This document shows positions 1 to 9,078 of a stretch of DNA of 64,000 nt, piece by piece. Each line of letters starts with the position of its first letter. Within the stretch, counting starts at the first letter, position 1. Made by a program: the position numbers and the translations under genes. The notes beneath the pieces are model-generated. The model saw only the letters and a program-made list of their open reading frames with translations. It made no database searches and had not been told where the DNA came from. Source of the DNA: Sutcliffiella horikoshii (GTDB lineage: Bacteria > Bacillota > Bacilli > Bacillales > Bacillaceae_I); NCBI RefSeq assembly GCF_020524325.1, contig NZ_JAIVKY010000007.1:620001-684000 (forward strand). Reading direction: 5' to 3'.

Positions 1-881
1 CTAAAAGCAAGTCATTAACTAAAATGGCAAGAAAGTACGGATTGCGTTTCGGTGCTGGCCGTTTTGTTGCAGGGGAAAGAATTGATCAAGCGGTAAAATG
101 TATCCAAGAACTTAATCAAAAAGACCTTTGTGTCACTATTGACTATTTGGGTGAGTTTATTGACACTGAAAAAGAAGCGAATGAAATGGCAGACAACTCC
201 ATTGAAGCGATTCGTGCAATCGGCACCGAAAATCTTGATTCTCAATTGTCTTTAAAAATGACATCCATGGGTCTTGATATCTCAGAAGAAGTTGTGATGA
301 AAAACATGCGTAGAATCCTTGATGCTGCAAAGGAATACGGTGTATTTGTTACGATTGACATGGAAGATTACTCCCGCTGCGGAAAAACTATCGACGTTTT
401 CAAAAAGCTGAGAGAAGAATATGATAATGTCGGTACCGTTATCCAAGCTTACTTGTACAGAACGGTTAAAGACATGGAAGACCTGAATCAATATAGTCCT
501 AATCTTCGTCTGGTGAAAGGCGCTTACAAAGAATCGCCGGAAGTAGCTTTCCCAGAAAAGAAAGATGTGGATGATAACTTCAAGAAAATCATTGAAATGC
601 ATCTTTTAAACGGAAACTACACAGCTGTAGCGACTCACGATGATTCGATGATAGAATACACAAAAGAACTTGTGAAAAAACATGGCATCTCCAAAGATCA
701 ATTTGAATTCCAAATGCTCTACGGTATCCGCCCAGAACGACAACTGGAACTCGTAAAAGAAGGCTACAAAATGCGTGTATACGTTCCGTACGGCACAGAC
801 TGGTACGGATACTTCATGCGCCGCCTAGCAGAACGCCCAGCAAACGTCGCGTTCGTCCTAAAAGGAATCATCAAGAAATAA
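1..881 (+). CDS. fadM: Proline dehydrogenase FadM/PutB type (5'-truncated)
   Basis: The protein oxidises proline to pyrroline-5-carboxylate with FAD as first step of proline use. The frame is open to the left window edge, from base 3 onward. The first ATG (base 24) is internal: residues before it (KSKSLTK) continue the family N-terminus, so the true start lies outside the window. Family features visible are RFGAGRFVAGE near the N-terminus, the barrel segment ending in LVKGAYKE, and the C-terminal YGTDWYGYFMRRLAERPAN region with the paired arginines that bind proline carboxylate. It is the orthologue of B. subtilis YusM/FadM, which also sits beside fadN. A strong terminator follows directly, so it is separate from the fadN transcript. 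Confidence 0.93.
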   Translation, partial: KSKSLTKMARKYGLRFGAGRFVAGERIDQAVKCIQELNQKDLCVTIDYLGEFIDTEKEANEMADNSIEAIRAIGTENLDSQLSLKMTSMGLDISEEVVMKNMRRILDAAKEYGVFVTIDMEDYSRCGKTIDVFKKLREEYDNVGTVIQAYLYRTVKDMEDLNQYSPNLRLVKGAYKESPEVAFPEKKDVDDNFKKIIEMHLLNGNYTAVATHDDSMIEYTKELVKKHGISKDQFEFQMLYGIRPERQLELVKEGYKMRVYVPYGTDWYGYFMRRLAERPANVAFVLKGIIKK

Positions 882-916
882 TAAGAGAGCGTGCGAAATG
901 CACGCTCTTATTTTTT
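882..916 (+). terminator. Terminator after fadM
   Basis: GC-rich hairpin AGAGCGTGC / GCACGCTCT with a 5-base loop followed by six T residues, starting one base after the fadM stop codon. Confidence 0.9.
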
Positions 917-936
917 AAAAGGAATGCAGAAACTTA

Positions 937-1058
937 GTTGATCGTAGTGGAAGGCGCGCAGACTCCTGCGGGAGGAAGGGACAGGGGAGACCCCGCAACG
1001 AAGTGAGGAGGCTCCCGGACCGCCCGCGGAAAGCGAAGCGCCTGGAACGAAGATCAAC
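937..1058 (+). repeat. Type A palindromic intergenic repeat, copy A1
   Basis: About 122 bp bounded by GTTGATC and GATCAAC. It carries the core GAGACCCCGCAACGAAGTGA then GGAGGCTC and a GGAAAGCGAAGCG segment shared by all copies in this window. Forward orientation is defined by this copy. It lies between the fadM terminator and the stop of the small gene on the opposite strand. Confidence 0.9.
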
Positions 1059-1073
1059 TGTCAAACAGATTTT

Positions 1074-1220
1074 TTAGTCTTGCATGTTTTGTTTCCCATA
1101 CTGCTGATTATTGCTCGTCTTTTTGCCGCTATAGTCCATCTCCATAGTAGGACCTGCGTTTCCTTTTACACTCGCAGCACTTTTAGCTGCCTGAGAAGGT
1201 TGTTTCTTCAACTTTGCCAT
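1074..1220 (-). CDS. Small YuzL-like protein (48 aa)
   Basis: A 48-residue lysine- and glutamine-rich hydrophilic protein starting MAKLKKQPSQAAKSAA and ending KQNMQD. On the minus strand a very good ribosome site, GGAGGTGAGACATC, stands right before the ATG, which is the main evidence that it is real. It resembles the YuzL family of tiny Bacillus proteins of unknown function, which I recall rather than can verify here. It has no membrane segment and no cysteine. It runs convergent to fadM and its stop codon lies 15 bp from repeat A1. Confidence 0.72.
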   Translation of the reverse strand: MAKLKKQPSQAAKSAASVKGNAGPTMEMDYSGKKTSNNQQYGKQNMQD

Positions 1221-1312
1221 GATGTCTCACCTCCACACCTACATTTTTCCCACACCAATCAGCCACATACAGCGTACATTAGAAAATAATATGGAAAATT
1301 CCTATTTATTTA

Positions 1313-1341
1313 TTGCGAAAATTTTCAAAATACTTTATAGT
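1313..1341 (+). promoter_or_regulatory. Sigma-A-like promoter of the fadN operon
   Basis: TTGCGA, 17-base spacer, TATAGT. Predicted transcription start near 1348, upstream of the FadR-type box. Confidence 0.65.
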
Positions 1342-1389
1342 TAAAACCAAGGGAACTTCTTACAAAGGAGATTTTTTTTGCGGTAAAAA

Positions 1390-1407
1390 TGAATGAGCAT
1401 TCATTCA
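1390..1407. promoter_or_regulatory. FadR (YsiA-type) operator
   Basis: TGAATGAGCATTCATTCA: perfect 7-base inverted arms TGAATGA / TCATTCA around four bases, matching the known Bacillus FadR box TGAATGA-N4-TCATTCA. It lies about 45 bases downstream of the predicted start, so FadR would block transcription until long-chain acyl-CoA releases it. Confidence 0.88.
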
Positions 1408-1453
1408 AAAACTGTTACTAACTTTTAAAACCAACTATCAAGGGGGAGGAAGA

Positions 1454-3838
1454 ATGAAACAAAGTATCAAAAAGGCTGCTGTAATCGGATCGGGAGTTAT
1501 GGGATCCGGCATTGCCGCACACTTAGCAAACGTTGGAATTCCTACAATCTTGTTAGATATCGTTCCTAACAAATTAACGAGTGAAGAAGAACAAAAAGGC
1601 TTAACACTCTCTGATAAAGCAATTCGAAACAAATTTACCAATACTGCAGTACAAAAGCTCTTAAAACAAAAACCAGCTCCACTTACATCCAAAACTAATC
1701 TTGCTCTTATTGAAGCAGGAAACCTAGAAGATGATATCGCGAAAATTGCAGATTGTGACTGGGTAATAGAAGTAATTGTCGAAAACCTAGAAATCAAAAA
1801 GCAACTATTCGAAAAGGTTGATGCACATCGCAAGCCTGGAAGTTTCATCAGCTCCAACACATCAGGTATCTCCATAGAAGCGATGGCGGAAGGACGCTCC
1901 GAAGATTTCAAAAAGAACTTCCTGGGAACGCACTTCTTTAACCCACCGCGTTACTTGAAATTACTTGAAGTGATTCCAACTAAAGATACAAGTCCTGAAG
2001 TTGTTAGCTTCATTAAAACATTTGGTGAAGATGTATTAGGAAAAGGCATTGTTCTTGCAAAAGATACGCCAAACTTTATTGCCAACCGCATAGGAACGTA
2101 TGGCTTACTTGTAACGGTAAATGAAATGCTTGAGGGCGGCTATACTGTCGGGGAAGTGGATTCTGTTACTGGCCCTGCAATTGGCAGACCAAAAAGTGCA
2201 ACATTCCGAACGCTTGACGTGGTAGGATTGGATACATTTATCCACGTGGCCAACAATGTTTATGAAAAAGTGGAAGGCAAGGAACAAGAAGTATTCCGCA
2301 TTCCAGACTTCATGAACAAGATGAAGGAAAAAGGCTGGCTAGGATCCAAATCAGGTCAAGGCTTCTTCTTAAAACAAGGAAAAGAAATCTTGGAGCTTAA
2401 TCCTGAAACATTGGAATATGATGCACGCAAAAAATTGAAAACTCCTGCGCTTGAAATGAGCAAACAAGCTAAAGGCTACAACAACAAAATGAAAGCGCTT
2501 GTATATGCGGATGACCGCGCTGGGAATCTGATTTGGAGCATTCTGGCACCGGTGTTGAGCTATTCCGCTGAGTTACTTGGTGAGATTGCCGATGATATTG
2601 TAGCAATTGACCAAGCAATGAAATGGGGCTTCGGCTGGGATCATGGACCTTTTGAAACTTGGGATGCCATCGGTTTAGAAGAGTCAGTTCTGAAAATGAA
2701 AGAAGACGGAATTGCGGTTCCGAAATGGGTCGACGAAATGCTAGCGAACGGCCATCGTTCCTTCTATAAAAAAGACGGTGGAACAACATTATTTTATGAG
2801 AACGGCACTTACAAAGCGTTAGAAGTGAATCCAAAAGTAGTTCACTTGAAAACATTGAAAGAAACAAACGGTGTGATTAAGAAAAACTCTGGAGCAAGCT
2901 TAATCGACCTTGGAGACGATGTCGCACTACTTGAATTCCAATCTCCTAATAACGCGATTGGCCTTGATATCATCCAGATGGTGAACTACGCACTTGAAGA
3001 AGTAGATAAAAACTATAAAGGGCTTGTAATCGGTAACCAAGGTAAGAACTTCTGTGTAGGTGCTAACCTCGCGATGATTCTGATGGAAGCGCAAGACGAC
3101 AATTATTTTGAAATAGAAATGGTTGTTAAGCACTTCCAACAAGCCATGATGAATATAAAATACAGCTCCAAACCGGTTGTGGCCGCGCCATTTGGAATGA
3201 CACTCGGTGGTGGAACTGAAATCTGTTTGCCAACAAGTCAACTACAGGCATCCAGTGAATCGTATATGGGACTTGTGGAAGTCGGTGTCGGTTTGATCCC
3301 TGGAGGAGGCGGAAATAAAGAGCTTTACATGAAGCACTTAAACAGCATGCCACAAGGACTTGAATATGACCTGCAAAAGGTTGCGAACAAAGTATTCGAA
3401 CAAATTGCGACGGCAAAAGTCTCCACTTCTGCAGCGGAAGCAAGAGATCTGCACTTACTGAATAACAAAGATCAAATCAGCTTCAACGGTGACCACCTGA
3501 TTCATGATGCAAAGCAGGCAGTAACAAGCTTGTATGATGCAGGCTACACAGCACCTGTTCGCAGAAAAGTCCCTGTAGTGGGAGAAACAGGCTATGCAAC
3601 GTTAATGCTCGGAGCACACAATATGCAATACTCCGGATTCATTTCCGAGCACGACTTAAAGATTGCTCAGAAACTGGCATATGTTATCGCAGGCGGAAAC
3701 GTACCGTTCGGAACAGAAGTAGATGAACAGTACCTACTAGACCTTGAAAGAGAAGCATTCCTAAGCCTAGTTGGCGAAGCAAAATCCCAACAACGCATGC
3801 AACATATGCTCGTAAAAGGAAAACCATTACGTAACTAA
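1454..3838 (+). CDS. fadN: FadN: 3-hydroxyacyl-CoA dehydrogenase / enoyl-CoA hydratase
   Basis: This bifunctional beta-oxidation enzyme (794 aa) hydrates enoyl-CoA and oxidises the 3-hydroxyacyl-CoA with NAD. The N-terminal Rossmann motif GSGVMGSGIAAHLAN is at about residues 12-26, followed by the HFFNPPRYLKLLEVIP dehydrogenase signature near 155-170. The C-terminal third is a crotonase domain with GKNFCVGANLAM and the LVEVGVGLIPGGGG active-site loop. The order, dehydrogenase first, matches B. subtilis FadN and is the reverse of E. coli FadB. The ATG follows GGGGGAGGAAG. It is first in the fadN-fadA-fadE operon, downstream of the FadR box. Confidence 0.97.
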   Translation: MKQSIKKAAVIGSGVMGSGIAAHLANVGIPTILLDIVPNKLTSEEEQKGLTLSDKAIRNKFTNTAVQKLLKQKPAPLTSKTNLALIEAGNLEDDIAKIADCDWVIEVIVENLEIKKQLFEKVDAHRKPGSFISSNTSGISIEAMAEGRSEDFKKNFLGTHFFNPPRYLKLLEVIPTKDTSPEVVSFIKTFGEDVLGKGIVLAKDTPNFIANRIGTYGLLVTVNEMLEGGYTVGEVDSVTGPAIGRPKSATFRTLDVVGLDTFIHVANNVYEKVEGKEQEVFRIPDFMNKMKEKGWLGSKSGQGFFLKQGKEILELNPETLEYDARKKLKTPALEMSKQAKGYNNKMKALVYADDRAGNLIWSILAPVLSYSAELLGEIADDIVAIDQAMKWGFGWDHGPFETWDAIGLEESVLKMKEDGIAVPKWVDEMLANGHRSFYKKDGGTTLFYENGTYKALEVNPKVVHLKTLKETNGVIKKNSGASLIDLGDDVALLEFQSPNNAIGLDIIQMVNYALEEVDKNYKGLVIGNQGKNFCVGANLAMILMEAQDDNYFEIEMVVKHFQQAMMNIKYSSKPVVAAPFGMTLGGGTEICLPTSQLQASSESYMGLVEVGVGLIPGGGGNKELYMKHLNSMPQGLEYDLQKVANKVFEQIATAKVSTSAAEARDLHLLNNKDQISFNGDHLIHDAKQAVTSLYDAGYTAPVRRKVPVVGETGYATLMLGAHNMQYSGFISEHDLKIAQKLAYVIAGGNVPFGTEVDEQYLLDLEREAFLSLVGEAKSQQRMQHMLVKGKPLRN

Positions 3839-3860
3839 ATTAATTATAAATATATCCTAA

Positions 3861-3987
3861 GCTGTTGATTGGAGCACAAGGCGAAGACTCCAGCGGGGGA
3901 GTAGCGACAATGTTGAGACCCCGCAGCAAAGCGAGGAGGCTCAAGGTCGCCCCGCGGAAAGCGAAGCCTGGTGCGTAAATCAACAGC
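3861..3987 (+). repeat. Type B palindromic repeat, copy B1 (fadN-fadA spacer)
   Basis: About 127 bp bounded by GCTGTTGATT and AATCAACAGC. It has the same GAGACCCCGC..GAGGAGGCTCAAG core as type A copies, but with a different arm (GGAGCACAAGGCGAAGACTCC). It is in transcription orientation inside the fad operon. Confidence 0.9.
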
Positions 3988-4037
3988 GGTGTAAAACTAA
4001 CATTCTACTAAACTACTAGAAAAGCGAGGGGAGCATT

Positions 4038-5216
4038 TTGAAAGAAGCGGTTATTGTTGCTGGTGCAAGAACACCAGTCGGGAGATCAAGAAAAGGATCA
4101 CTAGCTACAGTTCGACCAGATGATCTAGGGGCATTAGTAGTAAAAGAAACACTAAAACGAGCAGGCAATTACGATGGTCCAATCGATGACCTGATTTTCG
4201 GATGTGCGATGCCAGAAGCAGAACAAGGACTTAACATGGCAAGAAACATCGGAGGATTGGCAGGCCTTCCATCAAGTGTACCTGCAATCACGATAAATAG
4301 ATATTGTTCTTCAGGCTTACAAACTATTGCTTATGCAGCAGAGCGAATTATGCTAGGACACTCTGAATCCATCATCGCAGGTGGAGCAGAATCCATGAGT
4401 ATGGTACCAATGGTAGGCCATACAGTAAGACCAAATGCACGACTTGTTGACTCCGCACCAGAGTACTACATGGGAATGGGTCACACGGCAGAACAAGTAG
4501 CAATGAAATACGGAGTAAGCCGCGAAGACCAGGATGCATTTGCTGTACGCAGTCATGAGCGCGCTGCAAGAGCCATTCAAGAAGGAAAGTTCGTGGATGA
4601 AATCGTTCCTGTGGATGTAACGATGCGTAAGGTTGGTGCCAACCACAAATTGCAAGAATCTACATTCACTTTCAGCCAGGATGAAGGAGTAAGAGCAGGA
4701 ACTTCCATGGAAGTATTGAGCAAACTGCGTCCGGCATTTAATGTCAAAGGCTCCGTAACAGCAGGAAACTCTTCTCAAACAAGTGACGGGGCAGCATCTG
4801 TCCTTGTCATGGAAAGAGAAAGAGCGGAAGCACTTGGACTTAAACCAATCGCTAAATTCCGATCCTTCGCAGTAGGCGGAGTACCACCGGAAGTAATGGG
4901 AATCGGCCCGGTTGTAGCCATCCCTAAAGCACTTAAGCTGGCAGGCTTGGAACTTTCCGATATCGGCTTACTTGAATTGAACGAAGCATTTGCATCCCAA
5001 GCAATCCAAGTCATGCGCGAACTAGGTCTTGATGAAGACAAAGTGAACGTAAACGGTGGAGCAATCGCCCTAGGGCACCCACTAGGATGCACAGGTTCCA
5101 AACTGACCCTGACCCTTCTACACGAAATGCAACGCCGCAACGAACAGTTCGGCATCGTCAGCATGTGTATCGGAGGCGGAATGGGCGCAGCAGGCGTATT
5201 TGAACTACTGGCTTAA
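4038..5216 (+). CDS. fadA: FadA: acetyl-CoA C-acyltransferase (3-ketoacyl-CoA thiolase)
   Basis: Thiolytically cleaves 3-ketoacyl-CoA to acetyl-CoA and a shortened acyl-CoA. The acylated cysteine is C90 in [10 protein letters not shown]. The C-terminal [15 protein letters not shown] histidine motif and the CIGGGMG cysteine motif complete the thiolase active site. At 392 aa it has the usual family length. It starts with TTG four bases after the site GAGGGGAG. It is second in the operon, about 200 bp from fadN, with repeat B1 filling the gap. Confidence 0.97.
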   Translation: MKEAVIVAGARTPVGRSRKGSLATVRPDDLGALVVKETLKRAGNYDGPIDDLIFGCAMPEAEQGLNMARNIGGLAGLPSSVPAITINRYCSSGLQTIAYAAERIMLGHSESIIAGGAESMSMVPMVGHTVRPNARLVDSAPEYYMGMGHTAEQVAMKYGVSREDQDAFAVRSHERAARAIQEGKFVDEIVPVDVTMRKVGANHKLQESTFTFSQDEGVRAGTSMEVLSKLRPAFNVKGSVTAGNSSQTSDGAASVLVMERERAEALGLKPIAKFRSFAVGGVPPEVMGIGPVVAIPKALKLAGLELSDIGLLELNEAFASQAIQVMRELGLDEDKVNVNGGAIALGHPLGCTGSKLTLTLLHEMQRRNEQFGIVSMCIGGGMGAAGVFELLA

Positions 5217-5267
5217 ATATATTGTTTATAAACGTTTAATAGAAATGCTTAATATTACCTGATTCAT

Positions 5268-5395
5268 CCTGTGGACTGGAGTGCAAGGTGTGAGACTCCT
5301 GAGGGAGATAGCGGTAGCTTGAGACCCCGTAACGAAGTGAGGAGGCTCAAGCACCGCCCCTAGGAAAGCGAACACCTGGAACGAAAGGAAACAGG
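5268..5395 (+). repeat. Type B palindromic repeat, copy B2 (fadA-fadE spacer)
   Basis: Bounded by CCTGT and ACAGG with the GAGACCCCGTAACGAAGTGA and GGAGGCTCAAGC core. Same orientation as B1 and the operon. Confidence 0.88.
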
Positions 5396-5447
5396 AAGTT
5401 ATCCAGACAATAATTATTTTTTAGTAACCAAACGGGAGGAAAACAAA

Positions 5448-7232
5448 ATGTCAAACACATTAGAAAACGTAATCAAAGGCGGAAGCTTCCTACTTGACGA
5501 TATCGCCGCAGAAAAAGTCTTCACACCAGAAGACTTCTCAGACGAGCACAAACTAATTGCCAAAACAACAGAAGAATTCGTCGTAAACGAAGTAGTACCA
5601 AACTTAGAAGAAATCGAACACCATAACTTCGATATCTCCGTAAAACTTTTAAAAGAAGCAGGAGAACTAGGTCTACTAGGAGCAGACGTACAAGAAGAAT
5701 ACGGCGGATTTGGACTTGATAAAATCAGTTCATCTCTAATCACAGAAAAATTCTCAAGAGCTGGCGGCTTCTCTTTATCCTACGGAGCACACGTTGGAAT
5801 CGGATCCCTTCCTATCGTTCTTTTCGGTAATGAAGACCAAAAGCAAAAATACCTTCCAAAACTGTCTTCAGGTGAAATGCTTGCAGCTTACGCATTAACA
5901 GAGCCAGGTTCCGGATCTGATGCACTTGGTGCGAAAACGACAGCGAAGTTGAATGACGAAGGCACACACTATGTATTGAATGGTGAAAAACAATGGATTA
6001 CCAATGCAGGCTTTGCTGACGTATTCGTTGTCTATGCAAAAGTCGATGGCGAGCACTTCTCTGCATTCATCGTAGAGCGTGAGTTTGGTGGGGTTTCCAC
6101 TGGTCCAGAAGAAAAGAAAATGGGGATCAAAGGCTCTTCCACACGTACATTGATCTTAGAAGATGCATTAGTACCAAAGGAAAACCTTCTTGGTGAAATT
6201 GGACGCGGCCATGTTATCGCATTTAATATTCTTAACATTGGACGTTACAAATTGGCTGTTGGAACAGTAGGTGGATCTAAGCGCGGAATCGAGCTTGCAG
6301 CAACGTATGCAAATCAACGCCAACAGTTCAAAACACCTATCGCAAAATTCTCCCTTATCCAAGAGAAGCTTGCAAACATGGCTGTTAAAACATATGCAAC
6401 GGAAAGCTCCGTTTACCGTACAGTCGGTCTTTTTGAAGACAGCATGGGCCGCTTGACGAAAGAAGAAGAGAAAGATCCTAACGCAGTTGCAAAAGCGGTT
6501 GCTGAATATGCTATCGAGTGTTCATTAAATAAAGTATTCGGTTCTGAAACGCTTGATTATGTAGTGGATGAAGCAGTTCAAATCCATGGTGGATACGGCT
6601 TTATGGCTGAGTACGAAGTAGAAAGAATGTACCGCGACTCCCGTATCAACCGTATCTTCGAAGGAACAAACGAAATCAACCGCTTATTGGTTCCAGGAAC
6701 TTACCTGCGTAAAGCATTAAAAGGTGAACTTCCACTTATTCAAAAAGCGCAAAGCTTACAAGAAGAGTTAATGATGCTTATGCCTGAAGAAGTTGGCGAT
6801 GGAGTATTGGAGCAAGAGAAATATCTTGTGAAAAATGCTAAGAAAATTGCTATCTTAATGACAGGACTTGTTGCTCAAAAGTACGGAAAAGCATTGGAAA
6901 GAGAGCAAGAATTGCTTGTTAACATCGCTGACATCATCAGCAATGTGTACTCCATGGAATCTGCTGTTCTACGTACAGAAAAAGCGATTGCAAAATCCGG
7001 CGAAGATAAAAATAAATTGAAAGTGCTTTACACGCAAGTGTTCTGTCAAGAAGCGTTCAACCAAATCGAAGCAGATGCAAGAGAAACATTGGTAGCTGCT
7101 GAAACTGGCGATACGCTTCGCATGATGATCTCTGCACTACGCAAATTCACTCGTCACACACCAATCAACGTGGTTGCGAAGAAGCGTGAAATTGCAGCAG
7201 TCGTATTGGATGCACAGAAATACACAGTATGA
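5448..7232 (+). CDS. fadE: FadE: acyl-CoA dehydrogenase
   Basis: A 594-aa FAD enzyme that introduces the alpha-beta double bond into acyl-CoA. Visible are YALTEPGSGSDA (FAD/substrate contact), QWITNAGFADVFVVYAKV, the IHGGYGFMAEYEVERMYRD helix and RIFEGTNEINR with the catalytic-base glutamate. It is about 200 residues longer than short-chain family members, with a helical C-terminal extension like very-long-chain forms and B. subtilis YusJ. The ATG follows GGGAGGAAAACAAA. It is the last gene of the fad operon, followed by a terminator. Confidence 0.96.
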   Translation: MSNTLENVIKGGSFLLDDIAAEKVFTPEDFSDEHKLIAKTTEEFVVNEVVPNLEEIEHHNFDISVKLLKEAGELGLLGADVQEEYGGFGLDKISSSLITEKFSRAGGFSLSYGAHVGIGSLPIVLFGNEDQKQKYLPKLSSGEMLAAYALTEPGSGSDALGAKTTAKLNDEGTHYVLNGEKQWITNAGFADVFVVYAKVDGEHFSAFIVEREFGGVSTGPEEKKMGIKGSSTRTLILEDALVPKENLLGEIGRGHVIAFNILNIGRYKLAVGTVGGSKRGIELAATYANQRQQFKTPIAKFSLIQEKLANMAVKTYATESSVYRTVGLFEDSMGRLTKEEEKDPNAVAKAVAEYAIECSLNKVFGSETLDYVVDEAVQIHGGYGFMAEYEVERMYRDSRINRIFEGTNEINRLLVPGTYLRKALKGELPLIQKAQSLQEELMMLMPEEVGDGVLEQEKYLVKNAKKIAILMTGLVAQKYGKALEREQELLVNIADIISNVYSMESAVLRTEKAIAKSGEDKNKLKVLYTQVFCQEAFNQIEADARETLVAAETGDTLRMMISALRKFTRHTPINVVAKKREIAAVVLDAQKYTV

Positions 7233-7237
7233 TAACG

Positions 7238-7280
7238 AAAAACCAGATCTCCTTATTGGGGGCCTGGTTTTTTATTTTTT
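7238..7280 (+). terminator. Terminator of the fad operon
   Basis: AAAACCAG / CTGGTTTT stem followed by a T-rich tract just after fadE. Confidence 0.8.
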
Positions 7281-7434
7281 ATTGGGAAAATAGAGATATA
7301 CCTTCACGTCAAAAAGGAAAATAGAAAAAGACGTCGAATTATAGAAAATAGCGTGTTGAAAATTAGGCGCAAGCTTTCTGTTATGCTACAATATATGAGT
7401 AAAATCATGTATGCTAAGGTGGTGCAAAAAGGTT

Positions 7435-7791
7435 ATGACAGTAACGTTTTATTGGTATCCTAAATGTGGCACATGCCGCAATGCTAAAAAGTGGCTTGAG
7501 GCGAATGGTGTAGCGGTAGAAGAAGTACATATTGTCGAAAATCCACCATCACGTGAAAAGTTAGAGGAGCTGTACAAAAAAAGCGGTCTCGAACTGAAGA
7601 AGTTCTTTAATACAAGCGGCATGAAATATCGTGAGCTTGGCTTGAAGGATAAAGTGAAAACGGCATCCGAAGAGGAGTTGCTTGATATTCTTGCAACAGA
7701 CGGGATGCTGATCAAGCGCCCGATTACTACGGACGGCAGTAAAGTAACAGTTGGATTTAACGAAAAACAGTTTGAGGACACATGGAAATAG
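7435..7791 (+). CDS. yusI: YusI, ArsC/Spx-like reductase family protein
   Basis: A 118-aa protein of the ArsC/Spx thioredoxin-fold family. YWYPKCGTCRNAKKWL puts a CxxC pair at residues 11 and 14, and KRPIT near residue 97 is the conserved cis-proline region. An upstream in-frame ATG at 7411 would add eight residues. The chosen ATG sits ten bases after AAGGTGGTG and gives the same length as B. subtilis YusI. Substrate and partner are unknown: true arsenate reductase activity is unproven, and an Spx-like or general thiol role is possible. Confidence 0.9.
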   Translation: MTVTFYWYPKCGTCRNAKKWLEANGVAVEEVHIVENPPSREKLEELYKKSGLELKKFFNTSGMKYRELGLKDKVKTASEEELLDILATDGMLIKRPITTDGSKVTVGFNEKQFEDTWK

Positions 7792-7866
7792 GACAGGCTC
7801 TCTTTTTAAATGGGCAAGCCCTGTTAGAAGAGCTAAAATAAACTAGTTTGATGGAGGGAATTATTA

Positions 7867-8250
7867 ATGAGCACACCTAAAGATTTACGTTATTCCGAAG
7901 AGCATGAATGGGTAAAAGTTGAAGGAGAAAAAGTACGAGTGGGGATTACGCACTTTGCACAATCCGAGCTTGGAGATATCGTGTTTGTTGAACTTCCTGA
8001 AGTTGGAGATGAAATCTCTGCAGATGAGCCATTTGGAAGTGTAGAATCTGTAAAAACAGTTTCTGAACTTTACGCTCCAATTAGCGGAAAAGTGGTAGAA
8101 GTTAATGAAGACTTAAATGACAGCCCTGAGTTTGTTAACGAATCTCCATACGAAAAAGCATGGATGATTGTGGTGGAACCTGCAGATGCTGGTGAAGTTG
8201 ACAATTTAATGACTGCTGAGCAATATGAGGAAATGACAAAAGAAGACTAA
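7867..8250 (+). CDS. gcvH: Glycine cleavage system H protein
   Basis: Lipoyl carrier (127 aa) of the glycine cleavage complex. In Bacillus it is also the obligatory intermediate in lipoyl relay to the E2 subunits of 2-oxoacid dehydrogenases. The lipoylated lysine is K63 in [16 protein letters not shown]. The N-terminus [20 protein letters not shown] is typical. The ATG follows GATGGAGGG. The glycine cleavage P and T genes are not in the window, as in B. subtilis. LipA, which adds the sulfur atoms, is encoded at 34.3 kb. Confidence 0.98.
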   Translation: MSTPKDLRYSEEHEWVKVEGEKVRVGITHFAQSELGDIVFVELPEVGDEISADEPFGSVESVKTVSELYAPISGKVVEVNEDLNDSPEFVNESPYEKAWMIVVEPADAGEVDNLMTAEQYEEMTKED

Positions 8251-8308
8251 TAATGAAGACGAGGGGCAACCTAACTTTAGTTAACTTTTACTAAAGAGGG
8301 TGACCTAA

Positions 8309-8554
8309 ATGACGTTGGATAACAAAAGGTTGGACATCACCGACCGAGTAAACGGTAAGTTGACAAATCAAGGCTTTGAGCTCTACGTGGAAAATGAATC
8401 CATCGGTCAAGTGACGTTTACTGATCAAGGCAACCAATACGCATTAAAAAATGGCTATGAACAAGAAGGAAGCAAGATTTTCCAACAAGTTTCAGTGCCT
8501 TCTGAAAAAGATGCCAAATATGTAGATTGCGACTACGAAAATGGATGGTGTTAA
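8309..8554 (+). CDS. yusG: YusG, DUF2553 family protein
   Basis: An 81-aa hydrophilic protein matching the YusG/DUF2553 family by position and sequence character (VTDRVNGKL, ELYVENESIGQVTF). The C-terminus contains two cysteines (VDCDYENGWC), suggesting a metal or disulfide role, which is inference. No signal peptide or membrane segment is present. The ATG follows AGAGGGTGACC. It probably shares a transcript with gcvH, since the 58-bp gap has no clear terminator. Function is unknown. Confidence 0.8.
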   Translation: MTLDNKRLDITDRVNGKLTNQGFELYVENESIGQVTFTDQGNQYALKNGYEQEGSKIFQQVSVPSEKDAKYVDCDYENGWC

Positions 8555-8560
8555 CCATCG

Positions 8561-8600
8561 GTGGGGTTGGGACTTAATTTAGTTCCGCCCCTTTTTTTAT
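8561..8600 (+). terminator. Terminator after yusG
   Basis: Imperfect GGGG..GGGACT / AGTTCC..CCCC hairpin followed by seven T residues. Confidence 0.75.
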
Positions 8601-8707
8601 ATAATAGCGCCCTTATTTCTAATTATATGTGTACATTACCACTATTCGGAATAGTTATAGTATAAAGCAATTTATCTTTATACATCTTTTTAGAACAGGT
8701 GATGGAT

Positions 8708-9055
8708 ATGGATTATATACATGAGGAAAAGATCATCATAGTTGAGGGGAAATCAGATAAAAAACGTGTTCAGGAAGTCATCAATGAGCCGGTTCATATC
8801 ATATGTACGAATGGCACAATCAGTGTCACAAAGCTCGATGAATTGATGGAAGACATTATGGATAAAGAGGTTTATATTCTGGTGGATGCGGATAGCTCCG
8901 GTGAGAAGTTGCGAAAGCTTTTTAAACGGGAATTTCCAGAGGCGGAGCACCTCTATATTGATAAAATGTATCGAGAAGTAGCATCAGCGCCACATCACCA
9001 TATAGCTACGGTGTTATTGAGTGCAAACATTGATATTCATGCAGAATTCTTGTAA
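8708..9055 (+). CDS. yusF: YusF, small Toprim-domain protein
   Basis: A 115-aa stand-alone Toprim domain: KIIIVEGKSDKKRV carries the catalytic glutamate and VYILVDADSSGEKLRKLF carries the DxD metal motif. Such small Toprim proteins resemble RNase M5 and primase catalytic cores, so a nucleic-acid nicking or nucleotidyl role is likely but unproven. In-frame GTG (8699) and ATG (8702) codons precede the chosen ATG, which has AGGTGAT at proper spacing. It lies just upstream of yusE, as in B. subtilis. Confidence 0.88.
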   Translation: MDYIHEEKIIIVEGKSDKKRVQEVINEPVHIICTNGTISVTKLDELMEDIMDKEVYILVDADSSGEKLRKLFKREFPEAEHLYIDKMYREVASAPHHHIATVLLSANIDIHAEFL

Positions 9056-9078
9056 TAAAGTGTAATGAGGATGAGAGA

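Noticed and set aside
937-1058. Type A/B repeats as rho-independent terminators
   Set aside because: They are strongly palindromic, but no T run follows them and true terminators already stand next to most copies.
1080-1289. 69-aa plus-strand frame
   Set aside because: It is the complement of the 48-aa minus-strand gene, which has a far better ribosome site.
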